Shown in pieces: positions 24,105 to 32,771 of a stretch of 54,474 bases of DNA. Origin of the DNA: an uncultured bacterium (GTDB lineage: Bacteria; Bacillota; Clostridia; UBA1381); contig CAJMRL010000019.1 in the NCBI GenBank assembly GCA_905215805.1, forward strand, positions 1 to 54,474, given 5' to 3'. Both the position numbers and the translations under genes were made by a program. Numbering within the stretch: position 1 is the stretch's first letter; the number at the start of each line of letters is the position of its first letter. The notes under the pieces are model-generated. The model did not search any database, was not told where the DNA came from, and saw only the letters and a program-made list of their open reading frames with translations.

Positions 24105-24442
24105 TATAGATCCACTCCGTTCCTATCCTTCTCGACCGCCACGATCTGCAGCTGTTCGTTTCGTTCATCGATATTTAACACCGACTCGATGTTAAACTCT
24201 CGTTCCCGAAAAAATATCCGCATATCTGTTGTTACCCCCGGAAAATACCGTGTCAGCACATTGTATGTCGTCTCCGCACGCAGTTTCTGCGCCTCGTCAT
24301 ACTCGCGTCCTGTCTTGGGTGCGACATACGCCCATACGGTCATATACTCTGTATACTCCGGAACGTTCTCGCCCATGCTGTTGAGCTTTGAGCTTGTCGG
24401 CTTCAGAAACGTTATCCTGTGCCGCATCTTAGAAAAGTCCAT
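24104..24442 (-). CDS. Head-tail adaptor (SPP1 gp16-like)
   Basis: 112 residues from the ATG at 24442, which overlaps the upstream stop (ATGA); earlier in-frame starts fall inside the connector gene. DFSKMRHRITFLKPTS at the start and VWAYVAPKTGREYDEAQKLRAETTYNV in the centre are typical of the family that closes the portal side of the head. It precedes the gp10-like gene. Confidence 0.82.
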   Translation of the reverse strand: MDFSKMRHRITFLKPTSSKLNSMGENVPEYTEYMTVWAYVAPKTGREYDEAQKLRAETTYNVLTRYFPGVTTDMRIFFREREFNIESVLNIDERNEQLQIVAVEKDRNGVDL

Positions 24443-24705
24443 CAAAACGCCGCCTTTCTGTACGGCTGCAGGAGCGTATATATCACTTCCGGCAGTCCCT
24501 CCTTCGTGCCTGTACGGTTCTCGAAAAAGTACCCTATACATATGAGCATTGCCTGCTTATAGCTCTTGGGGAGCTCCTCCGGCAGGGGCTCGCGAGTAAA
24601 ATTCTCGCAGATCTCCCCTGCCAGTAGAATTAAAATGCTTATATAGTCATCCTCAGCATCCGTATCTAGCCTTAGATACTCCTTTACTTCCTCAAGCGTC
24701 AGCAT
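24442..24705 (-). CDS. Head-tail connector, gp6-like
   Basis: 87 residues: LTLEEVKEYLRLDTDAEDDYI then a helical core, the classic start of HK97 gp6/phage_gp6 connectors. It binds below the portal ring. It overlaps the upstream 65-residue gene by 14 nt. Confidence 0.82.
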   Translation of the reverse strand: MLTLEEVKEYLRLDTDAEDDYISILILLAGEICENFTREPLPEELPKSYKQAMLICIGYFFENRTGTKEGLPEVIYTLLQPYRKAAF

Positions 24706-24889
24706 TGCCGCTCTCCGTATCTTCCGCCGCTTCGGCCGCTTTTTCCTTCTTCTTTGCCGCGGTCTTTACTGCCTCGGCAAAACCGCAGCCGATGAGATCC
24801 TTGCCGATATAGTCCTCAACGTCAACGATATCACCTTGCTTGAAAGAAAAGCTATATCCGCTGCATGACTTCAATATTTTTATCTTCAT
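24692..24889 (-). CDS. Small head-region protein, 65 aa
   Basis: The start follows GGAGGTATGTA. It has a beta-rich first half (KIKILKSCSGYSFSFKQGDIVDV) and a Lys/Ala/Glu-rich tail (KKKEKAAEAAEDTE). Such short proteins between capsid and gp6 occur in many HK97-like phages; the role is not known. The tail could act like a head decoration or scaffold segment. Confidence 0.6.
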   Translation of the reverse strand: MKIKILKSCSGYSFSFKQGDIVDVEDYIGKDLIGCGFAEAVKTAAKKKEKAAEAAEDTESGNADA

Positions 24890-24903
24890 TACATACCTCC
24901 GTA

Positions 24904-26094
24904 TTACGATGCCTTCATCTTCAGCAGCTGAACAGCCTCCGGAAGTATCAGCTTGCCGTCCATGCGTTTTGTAGCTATGAAACCGATCTGTCCGTTCGTT
25001 GCATAGAGCTCGTTAAGGCGCTGGAGGGTGCTGCCCTGTCTGTCTGCTATCCAGTAATAGCTGAAGTCACCAAACGCGATAGGTGTCTTTGCTGCGGCTA
25101 TCTCCGGCGCATATGAAGACGTGAGTATAGGTCTGCCGAGCAATGTGTCAGGTGTGCCCGACCCTGCAGGCTGCCAGAGATACTGTCCGTTGGCATCCTT
25201 GAGCTTGCGTATCGCTTTCACCGTACTGTCGTTCATGATCCATCTGGAGTTTCTGCGGTAAGGTGCCCTAAGACTGTAATAGAGATCGTACACTTCATCG
25301 AAGGTTATGGCTGTTGCAGATGCCGCCGTAACACCCGTCTCTGCGCCGCCCGTTGCCGCAAATATGCCTGTAGGCTTGCTTGAGCCGTCACCTGCGACAA
25401 ATGCCGCCTCTTCAGCATCACCGATGCGGCGCGCAAGCTCGTTCGCAATATATGTATCGATGTTGAATACACTGTCGTTAAGCAGCTCATTCGATACCTT
25501 TATAAGCGTTGCAAGCTTATACGCGTAAAGCGTCACCTGCCCGAATGCGTTGTCGCTCTCAGTTATCGAGCCTTCCTCGTCAACCCATGACGCTGTTCCG
25601 TGTGATGCAACTACAGGGATTTTTCTGTCCCCGCTCGATGTCTGGATCACATGCGCTATGCCTCGCATTATGTTGAACTCTCTGAGCCCGTCAATGAGTG
25701 TACGCTCAAACTCGTCCGGCACAAGATAACCGCCCTCAGAATCCGTTCCGACCTCAAGCGCGTTCTTGATCTCCGGCGACGGGTACGGTGTGCGCATAGC
25801 CGCCCAGAACGCGTTCTTGTATTCGTCCGTCGCTCTGCCCGTCTTTCCGCCTGCGCTGCCTGACGGATCTCCGGTTATCGGCTTTGACGTCGGCTCGTTC
25901 ATCCTATTCTCAAATGCCTCCGCGCGTTCGAGCGCTGCTATCTCACGCCCCATATTCTCAATATCGGCTTCCATCTTCTCATACGCTTCAAGATCCTCGC
26001 CGCTCATCATGCCGCCCTCATGCTTGTCGAGCAGCTTCTTTGCCTCCTCCCATACGGAGGCTCTCTTTGCCTTTAACTCTAAAATTCTACTCAT
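24904..26094 (-). CDS. Major capsid protein, HK97 fold
   Basis: 396 residues. Residues 1-75 form a coiled-coil delta domain (ELKAKRASVWEEAKKLLDK, then YEKMEADIENMGREIAALERAE), probably removed by the adjacent protease. The capsid core starts near 110 with EGGYLVPDEFERTLIDGL and continues with ELLNDSVFNIDTYIANELARRI, both typical for Gp5-like proteins. It builds the icosahedral shell. It is 7 nt from the protease gene. Confidence 0.93.
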   Translation of the reverse strand: MSRILELKAKRASVWEEAKKLLDKHEGGMMSGEDLEAYEKMEADIENMGREIAALERAEAFENRMNEPTSKPITGDPSGSAGGKTGRATDEYKNAFWAAMRTPYPSPEIKNALEVGTDSEGGYLVPDEFERTLIDGLREFNIMRGIAHVIQTSSGDRKIPVVASHGTASWVDEEGSITESDNAFGQVTLYAYKLATLIKVSNELLNDSVFNIDTYIANELARRIGDAEEAAFVAGDGSSKPTGIFAATGGAETGVTAASATAITFDEVYDLYYSLRAPYRRNSRWIMNDSTVKAIRKLKDANGQYLWQPAGSGTPDTLLGRPILTSSYAPEIAAAKTPIAFGDFSYYWIADRQGSTLQRLNELYATNGQIGFIATKRMDGKLILPEAVQLLKMKAS

Positions 26095-26101
26095 GCTTTG
26101 T

Positions 26102-26770
26102 TTACCTCCTGAGCAAATCCAATCTTTTTCTGAGCTGTGCGGTCGGAACGCCTTCCGCCGCCGCTTTCTTCTTTATGAGCTCTCTGAGCTCCTTTATCGC
26201 CGCCTGCGGTATCATACCGCCCGCAGAATTTACAACCCTCGGTGCAGCCGTCTCTGTCAATATCCCGTCAATAAATCCATACTCAAGCGCCGTCTGCGCA
26301 TCAAGATATGTCTCCTTATCCATCATACGCGCGATCTCCGAGATATCCCTGCCTGTTTTCTGTGCATACAATGATGCTATAGCCCTGTCATGCACGCCGA
26401 GCACCCCAGCTGTGTTTGTCTTGTCGCGCCTGTCCCCGTAATCCTCACAGGCAGTGTTGTGTATCATCATGACCGACGCCGGGGACATAAGACATTTTCC
26501 CGCCATAGCTATGACGCTCGCCGCCGACGCCGCTATCCCGCACACATGCACCTCAACGTTTCCTCCGTATGCCTGAAGCATGTCGTGGATATTGACGCCG
26601 CTGTAAAGGTCACCGCCGCCACTGTTTATGTTTATAACAACGGCATCGCCCGCCGCTCCGTCAAGGAATCCGCGGACCTTTCCCGGTGATATGCTGTCCA
26701 TACCGAGCCAGTCGTATATCAATGCGTCGTCATTCGTTATGACTGCGCCATTCAGATCCAATTCTTTCAC
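26102..26770 (-). CDS. ClpP-type head maturation protease
   Basis: 222 residues. ClpP fold with oxyanion region INSGGGDLYSG (48-58), nucleophile S82 in GIAASAAS and H104 in MMIHNT. In HK97-like phages this enzyme cuts the delta domain from the capsid protein during head maturation. It sits between portal and capsid as usual. The last 50 residues are helical and lysine-rich. Confidence 0.92.
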   Translation of the reverse strand: MKELDLNGAVITNDDALIYDWLGMDSISPGKVRGFLDGAAGDAVVININSGGGDLYSGVNIHDMLQAYGGNVEVHVCGIAASAASVIAMAGKCLMSPASVMMIHNTACEDYGDRRDKTNTAGVLGVHDRAIASLYAQKTGRDISEIARMMDKETYLDAQTALEYGFIDGILTETAAPRVVNSAGGMIPQAAIKELRELIKKKAAAEGVPTAQLRKRLDLLRR

Positions 26771-26776
26771 CTGTTA

Positions 26777-27994
26777 TCACCCCGCTTCCTCATTCCAGTT
26801 TCCCGCATCCCTCAGTCTTGTCATGTTTCCATTGCACAGATATTCATCTCCGCCCTGGTCGGCAGGGATCCTGTTCATGTCCTCAAGCTCACGCACGTCA
26901 TTTACGGAATACCATCCGTTCTGTATACCTATCGCATATCCGTTCATGCGCGTATTGAAATCTCCGCGCAGCAGCCCGTTTACATTGTGCTTGATAAATA
27001 TTTGCGACTTCTCCCGCGGCAGTAGGAGCTGACGCTGCATATTCTGCTCTATTCGTATAAGCCATGGAGTTATAGTGTTCTGCACAAAATCGAGTGACTG
27101 TTGCTCAATGTTTGAGAACGAGGACTTTTCCAGATCCGCCACCATGTGCGGTGGTACCCTGTATATCCTGCATATCTCATTTACCTGAAACTTTCGCGTT
27201 TCAAGGAACTGAGCCTCATTCGGGCTTATCGCTATCTGCTGATACTTCATGCCTTCCTCGAGCACAGCCGTGCGGTGCTTTCCGTTTCCGTAGGTGTTTT
27301 CCCACGCGTCACGGACCTTTTCGGGTTCCTTCAGCTTTCCGGGATGCTCAAGTATGCCTGTCGGCCGCGCACCGCTTTCAAAGAAACTGCTGCCGTAGTC
27401 ATCCGCCGCCATAGCCAACCCAATAGAGTTACGGCACATCGCTATAGGCGAGTACCCAATTATGCCGTCAAAACCCAGTCCGGGGATATGCAGAACGTCG
27501 TCAGGTGACAGCGTGATCTGCCCGTTGCGGTCGCTGCTGTAAATATATCTGAGCCGTCGCGTCTCAAGCGAGCGCTCCACTCTCATCTTGTTCGGCAGTA
27601 GTGGATATAACGCCCTCACCCTGCCGAATCCATCACGGATTATCTGTGAGTATGAGTTTCCGGTAGTCAGTATGTGGTGCATGAGCGTCTCGCGGAACGT
27701 CATTGACGACATTTCCGGATTCGGCTCATCGTGCAGCAGCTTGTAAAGCGGATGCTCATAATCCTTTTCCTTGCCGTCGTCCGAATACCTGTACACATTG
27801 AGCGGCAAGCTTGCTACAGTTTCAGCTATGATACGTATACACGCATATACTGCCGTGAGCTGCATAGCGTTGTAAGGCGTCACCAGCTTCCCTGCTACAG
27901 ACCGCCCGAAGTAATACCCGTGTGTTCCTATATCGTCACCGAGATAATTTTTCGGCTTATCTCTAGACTTAAAAAAATCTCTTATTCTTCCCAC
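26777..27994 (-). CDS. Portal protein, HK97 family
   Basis: 405 residues. It begins with a short basic region, then YNAMQLTAVYACIRIIAETVASLPLNVY, the hallmark of HK97-type portals. Later come HILTTGNSYSQIIRDG and NEICRIYRVPPHMVADLEKSSFSN, also typical. The 12-mer ring is the DNA gate and the docking point of terminase and connectors. Confidence 0.93.
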   Translation of the reverse strand: MGRIRDFFKSRDKPKNYLGDDIGTHGYYFGRSVAGKLVTPYNAMQLTAVYACIRIIAETVASLPLNVYRYSDDGKEKDYEHPLYKLLHDEPNPEMSSMTFRETLMHHILTTGNSYSQIIRDGFGRVRALYPLLPNKMRVERSLETRRLRYIYSSDRNGQITLSPDDVLHIPGLGFDGIIGYSPIAMCRNSIGLAMAADDYGSSFFESGARPTGILEHPGKLKEPEKVRDAWENTYGNGKHRTAVLEEGMKYQQIAISPNEAQFLETRKFQVNEICRIYRVPPHMVADLEKSSFSNIEQQSLDFVQNTITPWLIRIEQNMQRQLLLPREKSQIFIKHNVNGLLRGDFNTRMNGYAIGIQNGWYSVNDVRELEDMNRIPADQGGDEYLCNGNMTRLRDAGNWNEEAG

Positions 27995-28004
27995 TGTATC
28001 CTCC

Positions 28005-29552
28005 TCATATCACTATCATCCCGCGCGTATCGTACACGCTCTCGCTGTCGTCGCGGCTGACCGAAGCGCGGCCGTATGCCATTATAGCCGCCACTGCACC
28101 GTCTATCTTCTCGACTGACTTGTTTTTGTCCGGCTTGATATTACCCGCCTCATCCGTCTTTACGACCACATTCGAAAAATTCCACCGCAGTACAGGGTTT
28201 CCGTTGTGTATGATCTTGCGCGCTATTATTTTTGTCTCTATATCCTTTGTCGGCGGTGACATATCCCTGTAGCCCTGCCCAAACGGGACCATTGTAAGTC
28301 CGTCGTCCATGAGCTCCAGTATCGTCTCTGTAGCGTTATAGCGGTCATACGCGATCTCGCGTATGTTATAAAACTCCGCTATTTTTTCTATATCCGCTCG
28401 TATCTTTCGGTAATCAACTATGTTTCCTTCTGTAACGGTTATGTGTCCCTCTCGGTGCCATTGGTCATAAGGTACCTTGTCGCGGTTCACGCGCTCATGC
28501 ATACACTCCTCCGGGATCCAGCACCACAGTAGGAATATATATTTTTCGTCCTCGTTCCTCGGCGGGAAACAAAGTACGAATGCGGTAAGATCCTGTGTTT
28601 TTGAAAGGTCAAGCCCGCCGTAGCAGTCGCGGCCGCGCAGCTCCTCCGGATCGACAGTCTCGGTGCAGGCATCCCAGTTGGTCATGTCGAGCCAGTGCGT
28701 AGATGCGTCCAGCCACATGTTAAGTCTGAGCCATTTAAAGTTTGCCTCTGCGACCGCCGAACCAAGACATGACTGATACCATTCGCGTACTGTCTCAATG
28801 TCTATCGTCCGCCCCAAGGACGGATTAGCCTTATACCAGTTTGCCTCGTCAGTCCAGTCCTCGTCATCCTCAAGACCGTATATCACGGGATAAAAAGTCG
28901 GATCGACTCGCGTACCGTCCAGTATCCCCCGTGCTATCTTGTGCTGCTCGTAGCATATCCCGTGCCGTGACTGTCCGGCCGTGGTGAGTGTCAGGAACAG
29001 CGGCTGCCGCCGCGCATCGCCCGAGCCCGAGGTCATAACATCCCAAAGATCGCGGTTGGGCTGCGCGTGAAGCTCATCGAAGATGCAGCAGGAAACATTC
29101 AACCCGTGCTTGGTGTTTACCTCCGCCGACAGCACTTGATAAAAAGATCGCGTCGGCTTATATACAAGCCGCTTCTGCGACAGCACCGGCTTTATATGCT
29201 TTTTGAGCGCCGGAGCCTGATCGACCATGCTTACCGCCACATCAAAAACGATCGACGCCTGCTGCCTGTCCGCTGCGCAGGAATACACCTGAGCGCATTG
29301 CTCACCGTCTGCACACAGCATCTTGAGCGCGATCGCCGCTCCGAACTCAGACTTGCCGTTCTTCTTCGGTATCTCGATATATGCCTTTTTGTACTGCCTG
29401 TATCCATTGAGCTTGACTGTCCCGAAAATATCGCGAACTATCTTATCCTGCCATGGAAACAGATCGAATGGTTGACCATGGAACTCGCCGATGCCGTGCT
29501 TCAGGCTGTTTATGAACCTGACTGCCTGCTGTGCTTTGGCTTCATCATACAC
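28005..29552 (-). CDS. terL: Terminase large subunit
   Basis: 515 residues from a GTG at 29552 that overlaps the small-subunit stop by 8 nt and follows a GGTGAGGG site. Upstream in-frame sequence is only the shadow of the small subunit. The ATPase has the PWQ adenine motif (34-36), Walker A IPKKNGKSEF (61-70) and Walker B CCIFDE (155-160). The C-terminal nuclease half starts with YGGLDLSKTQD. It pumps and cuts DNA during packaging. Confidence 0.92.
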   Translation of the reverse strand: MYDEAKAQQAVRFINSLKHGIGEFHGQPFDLFPWQDKIVRDIFGTVKLNGYRQYKKAYIEIPKKNGKSEFGAAIALKMLCADGEQCAQVYSCAADRQQASIVFDVAVSMVDQAPALKKHIKPVLSQKRLVYKPTRSFYQVLSAEVNTKHGLNVSCCIFDELHAQPNRDLWDVMTSGSGDARRQPLFLTLTTAGQSRHGICYEQHKIARGILDGTRVDPTFYPVIYGLEDDEDWTDEANWYKANPSLGRTIDIETVREWYQSCLGSAVAEANFKWLRLNMWLDASTHWLDMTNWDACTETVDPEELRGRDCYGGLDLSKTQDLTAFVLCFPPRNEDEKYIFLLWCWIPEECMHERVNRDKVPYDQWHREGHITVTEGNIVDYRKIRADIEKIAEFYNIREIAYDRYNATETILELMDDGLTMVPFGQGYRDMSPPTKDIETKIIARKIIHNGNPVLRWNFSNVVVKTDEAGNIKPDKNKSVEKIDGAVAAIMAYGRASVSRDDSESVYDTRGMIVI

Positions 29553-30021
29553 CGCCCTCACCGCCCATCGAAAGCAGTCCTTCGAGATCGTCGTCGCGAT
29601 CCAGATCAACGTTTTCGGTGCAGTTGTCATTAACGATCGAGAATATCTCATTCCAGCTCCTGCGCATCTGGCTCTGATAGTCGGACGAGATCCGTGCAAG
29701 ATCGCGGTCAAACTCTCCCCTGTCCATGATCCGTTCCGCCTCAAGCCACCGCTGACGGTTGAGTGCGAAGGTCTCAACAAGCATCGGATTCACAAGCTCA
29801 GCGCACTTCATACGTCTGAGATACTCGACCGTGCGCGAATATATATCTCTCCCGGCTATACTCAGAGAGCCGGGGATCACCTCAATGTCCGTTCCGCCGT
29901 CTATTTTGTTTTTGTCTATGACCTTGACGGCACGTTTCCCGGGATTGCCTTCAAGCAGCTTATCCGATACAGATTTTCTCGGGCGTCCTCCGTGCCCCTT
30001 AGCCGGCCCGCGCTTTCCCAC
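29545..30021 (-). CDS. terS: Terminase small subunit, P27 family
   Basis: 158 residues from a GTG at 30021 (ribosome site GAGGTGAG). It begins GKRGPAKGHGGRPRK and has LLEGNPGKRAVKVID, the usual P27 pattern. A helical core (about 60-130) should bind the packaging site. An ATG-like upstream start at 30057 has no site. It pairs with the large subunit downstream. Confidence 0.85.
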   Translation of the reverse strand: MGKRGPAKGHGGRPRKSVSDKLLEGNPGKRAVKVIDKNKIDGGTDIEVIPGSLSIAGRDIYSRTVEYLRRMKCAELVNPMLVETFALNRQRWLEAERIMDRGEFDRDLARISSDYQSQMRRSWNEIFSIVNDNCTENVDLDRDDDLEGLLSMGGEGGV

Positions 30022-30273
30022 GCTCTCACCTCGTTTCTGCGTAAAACTTTTTCGCAAAACTTAAAAAGTTTTCAAAAGTTTTCATCCTGTAAGTAATTTT
30101 CTAAAACTTATTTTCAAAAAACTTTCGCGATTTTTTTCGTTTTGGGGTGGGCTGCGGTCTCCGCGTGATACCTGCAGAGATTTAGATCCCCCTCCCCTTT
30201 TCGCTCTAAAAAACTAAAATATACGCTAACAGTCCCAATGCCCCGCCTGCATATCTATCAAATTTCAGACTGT
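30022..30273 (-). other. Gap between HNH and terS, possible cos region
   Basis: No gene is visible. The minus strand has a purine block near 30180-30205 (GGGGAGGGGGATC), then a short imperfect CGCGGAGACCGC repeat near 30150-30165 and T/A-rich runs. cos sites in HNH-containing HK97-like phages lie in this very place, so this is a candidate, not a proof. Confidence 0.35.
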
Positions 30274-30660
30274 TCATCCTTCCCCTTCACACCGTCCGTA
30301 TATTTTTATCTTATTGCCGAAACCGCCGTCTTCTCTAACCGTCTTACGGTCATGGCAGCGCTTGCACAGCGGCTGCCAGTTACTTTCATCCCAGAACAAT
30401 ACCTGATCGCCCTTGTGCGGAATGATGTGATCAACTACAGTCGCAGCTGTAAGCCGTCCGTTCTTTTCGCACTCAGCGCAAAGGGGATGCTCCGCAAGGA
30501 ACATCTTCCTTGCTCTGCGCCATCTGGCATTGTATCCTCTGCTGTTGGCGGTCGCCCTGTTGTCCGGTGCTCTCTCCGGCTTATGCTTGTCACAGTACCT
30601 GTCTGCTGTCAATGCTCCGCATCCCGGATATCTGCACGGCTTTAGCGGTTTATATGGCAT
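30274..30660 (-). CDS. HNH endonuclease
   Basis: 128 residues from the ATG at 30660 (site AGAAAGGAT). Zinc cysteines lie at the start (CRYPGCGALTADRYCDKH) and around the HNH core (CAECEKNGRLTAATVVDHIIPHKGD, then CKRCHDRKT). HNH enzymes next to terS are needed for cos cleavage in HK97-like phages. The upstream in-frame extension lacks a ribosome site. Confidence 0.88.
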   Translation of the reverse strand: MPYKPLKPCRYPGCGALTADRYCDKHKPERAPDNRATANSRGYNARWRRARKMFLAEHPLCAECEKNGRLTAATVVDHIIPHKGDQVLFWDESNWQPLCKRCHDRKTVREDGGFGNKIKIYGRCEGEG

Positions 30661-30772
30661 ACGATCTATCCTTTCTCTTGACCATAGCACGATTATATCA
30701 CAAACTTGTCTCCCCCGCGTGTCAACTTTTGCATAGCAAAAAGAGCCGCTTGTTTGAACGGCCCGCATCTGC

Positions 30773-31099
30773 TCATTGTATTTCGCCAAGGCTGCGCCCT
30801 AAGTCTATAACAAAGCCCTTTACCCGTCTTTTCATGGTGCTCTCGCTCATGGGAAGATCTATATCCCTGTATAGCTTCCCATCCCAAAAACGATATCTGA
30901 TAAGCTTGCGAGTATCCGGTGCCGCAGCATTGTACGTTTCCTCGAATGCCTGCAGCTTTCGCTTTATCTCAGCAAGCCGACGCGAACTCATAGTCTGATT
31001 CTTATATTCAGCCTTAAGCTGCTTATAATCACGGATCACACTCGTGATGCGCTTCCATACCTCGTGTCTTATATACTTAGGCATATACTCTCTTGACAT
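30773..31099 (-). CDS. ArpU/RinA-like late transcription regulator
   Basis: 108 residues from the ATG at 31099, right after GAGGTGTGAG. A helical, lysine-rich body ends in a sigma-70 region-4-like helix-turn-helix (LIRYRFWDGKLYRDIDLPMSESTMKRRVKGFV). Proteins of this kind upstream of terS activate late genes in many Firmicute phages. It overlaps the upstream gene by its first bases when the GTG at 31105 is used. Confidence 0.7.
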   Translation of the reverse strand: MSREYMPKYIRHEVWKRITSVIRDYKQLKAEYKNQTMSSRRLAEIKRKLQAFEETYNAAAPDTRKLIRYRFWDGKLYRDIDLPMSESTMKRRVKGFVIDLGRSLGEIQ

Positions 31100-31101
31100 T
31101 C

Positions 31102-31302
31102 TCACACCTCGTCTTCACTATCCCGATCTTCTTTGTAAAACGGACATTTTGCGCAATGTCCCCCGCCTGAAACGTTGTACCAAGTTTTAAGCGCCGTGCA
31201 ACATTTATCCGACCAGAACCTGCAATCGCTCCGCTCTCCCTTGTCGTTGACCTGTATGTTTTCGTTTTCCACCTCTGTCACCTCAATCCAAACATGTGCC
31301 AC
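31102..31302 (-). CDS. Cys-rich small protein, up to 66 aa
   Basis: Cysteine pattern DCRFWSDKCC, then HCAKCPFYKED, suggests metal binding. The start is uncertain: GTG at 31302 lies inside the RecU gene; a GTG eight codons on, after GGATTGAGG, is as likely. A similar CPFYK segment occurs in the ICE-type protein at 2611-2802. Confidence 0.5.
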   Translation of the reverse strand: MAHVWIEVTEVENENIQVNDKGERSDCRFWSDKCCTALKTWYNVSGGGHCAKCPFYKEDRDSEDEV

Positions 31303-31867
31303 TCACATAATCCAAAAACCTCACTGCCCCGTCATAGATCACCTCATAGCGCTCTATATCTCCGGGCATCAAAAATTTTTTGCCGAACGTGCTGCGCATA
31401 TCACGCCATACCAGCCAGGGCACGGAGAAAAATCTATCTCCGATCTGCACGCAAATAAAAGCGAGTGCGCCCATCTCGTCCTGTATATTGAGCCATTCCG
31501 CCTGTTCCTCTGTCAGTGCATTCTGCTGTATCCTCGACTTTTTTGTTGACTTAGCCTCGAATGCTATCGCCTGTCCGCTGCGCAGCACTCCCTTGAAGTC
31601 CGGCTCTGCACGGCCTGTCCATTGACCGACAAATCTCCCTCCGTCAAGCTTTTTCACGCACCTATACGGCTCGTACACTTTGCCGATCACTGCTCTGCGT
31701 CTGTCAGCATAATATTGACAGCCCTTCATGAGCAAATGCTCAAAGATCCTGCCGCGATCGCTATTCGCATAATTTCTAAGTCTCGCCGCATTCTTTTCCT
31801 CCTGCGACGGGTACTGCTCCAAAAGCGCCCTGTATTCCGCCGCGCTCATGTGTTCTGTGTTGTCCAT
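31283..31867 (-). CDS. RecU-like Holliday junction resolvase
   Basis: 194 residues from the ATG at 31867 (AAAGGAG upstream). The nuclease core includes NSDRGRIFEHLL, then AEPDFKGVL and IAFEAKST, giving the D-x(n)-E-x-K active site of RecU. It resolves branched DNA made during phage replication and recombination. The first bases overlap the replication gene. Confidence 0.82.
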   Translation of the reverse strand: MDNTEHMSAAEYRALLEQYPSQEEKNAARLRNYANSDRGRIFEHLLMKGCQYYADRRRAVIGKVYEPYRCVKKLDGGRFVGQWTGRAEPDFKGVLRSGQAIAFEAKSTKKSRIQQNALTEEQAEWLNIQDEMGALAFICVQIGDRFFSVPWLVWRDMRSTFGKKFLMPGDIERYEVIYDGAVRFLDYVSGTCLD

Positions 31868-32682
31868 TGCCACTCCTTTCTCATCTTACAGAGGTATATG
31901 CGCACATATGCCCCGTCCTGCCTGTAGTCCGTCTCGCCGTCAGCATTCTTTTGGAATCCATACGGCTCTATGTATGTTACCGTATACCCGGGATAAAGCG
32001 GCTCAAGATCCCGCTCGGTGAGCTCGCCCTTGATGATCTTCTTAGCCGTTTCATGTGATATACGTCCGGTACGCTCCGACACCTTGGGACGCTTCAATCC
32101 CTTGCTCTGTATCCATCTCTTGACCTTGCCCTCGATTTCCGGCTTGTCCGGATTGCATACAAGATACTTCGCAAGCCCCTTCATACCCTCCTCATTCCAT
32201 TCCAACTTGAAAGTCCGAGCCGTACCGTATTCCCAAAGATCCTCAAGCTTTTCTCTTATCTCGCCGCGTCTTGACGGATCGGGGATATTCATCGTTATAT
32301 GCGCATGGAATTTACCTCTCTTGACGCCCTTCTCTATCACCCCGACGTACTTGAGCTTAACATCAAATTCTCTGCCGTAGTATGTACGCGCCCTCCGAAG
32401 ATATCTCTGTACACATGCAAGAGCTTCCTCATAGGTCTCCGGTGGAACATCGAAGCTGAGCTGCATCTCAACATCCGAGGATGTAAAATTGTTATCTATG
32501 AGCATCCGGAACTTTTCCTGTGCATGAAAATCATTGAGTTTCTTCTGCGTCTCGGAAGAGGGCTTGAGTTTCTTGCTCCTGCTGTTCGCTTTCTTGTATC
32601 CCGGGAAAAGGAGCACGGTCCCGTAGTTGCCATGCCAGTATCTCTTTTCGATCTGTCTGCATCTGCTCGATCTCTTTTTCAT
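31846..32682 (-). CDS. HUH-type replication protein (REP_ORF2-G2P-like)
   Basis: 278 residues. A basic N-terminus is followed by a domain with the HUH motif H126-A-H128 (KRGKFHAHITMN) and a tyrosine in GLAKYLVCNPDK (Y173), which may be catalytic. This pattern fits the rolling-circle-type proteins that occur in clostridial phages. It would nick one strand to start replication. The ATG follows AGGAGG. I did not find a helicase loader or primase next to it. Confidence 0.75.
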   Translation of the reverse strand: MKKRSSRCRQIEKRYWHGNYGTVLLFPGYKKANSRSKKLKPSSETQKKLNDFHAQEKFRMLIDNNFTSSDVEMQLSFDVPPETYEEALACVQRYLRRARTYYGREFDVKLKYVGVIEKGVKRGKFHAHITMNIPDPSRRGEIREKLEDLWEYGTARTFKLEWNEEGMKGLAKYLVCNPDKPEIEGKVKRWIQSKGLKRPKVSERTGRISHETAKKIIKGELTERDLEPLYPGYTVTYIEPYGFQKNADGETDYRQDGAYVRIYLCKMRKEWQWTTQNT

Positions 32683-32731
32683 CCCCGTGCTCCTCCTGTA
32701 CGTCGATATGATAATACATCATAGGCTTCCT

Positions 32732-32753
32732 CAAAGCGGCTTCCGCCGCTTTG
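32732..32753. repeat. Strong hairpin upstream of the Rep gene
   Basis: A 9-bp perfect stem (CAAAGCGGC / GCCGCTTTG) with a 4-nt loop lies between methylase and rep genes. No T tail follows on the minus strand. It may be a processing site, an origin-like nicking hairpin or a weak terminator. Confidence 0.45.
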
Positions 32754-32771
32754 AATATTTATTAGTAGAAT

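Noticed and set aside
32531..32734. 67-codon minus-strand frame overlapping the Rep gene start
   Set aside because: Its TTG start lies in a hairpin with no ribosome site and it overlaps 150 nt of a better supported gene; Gln/Glu-rich shadow.
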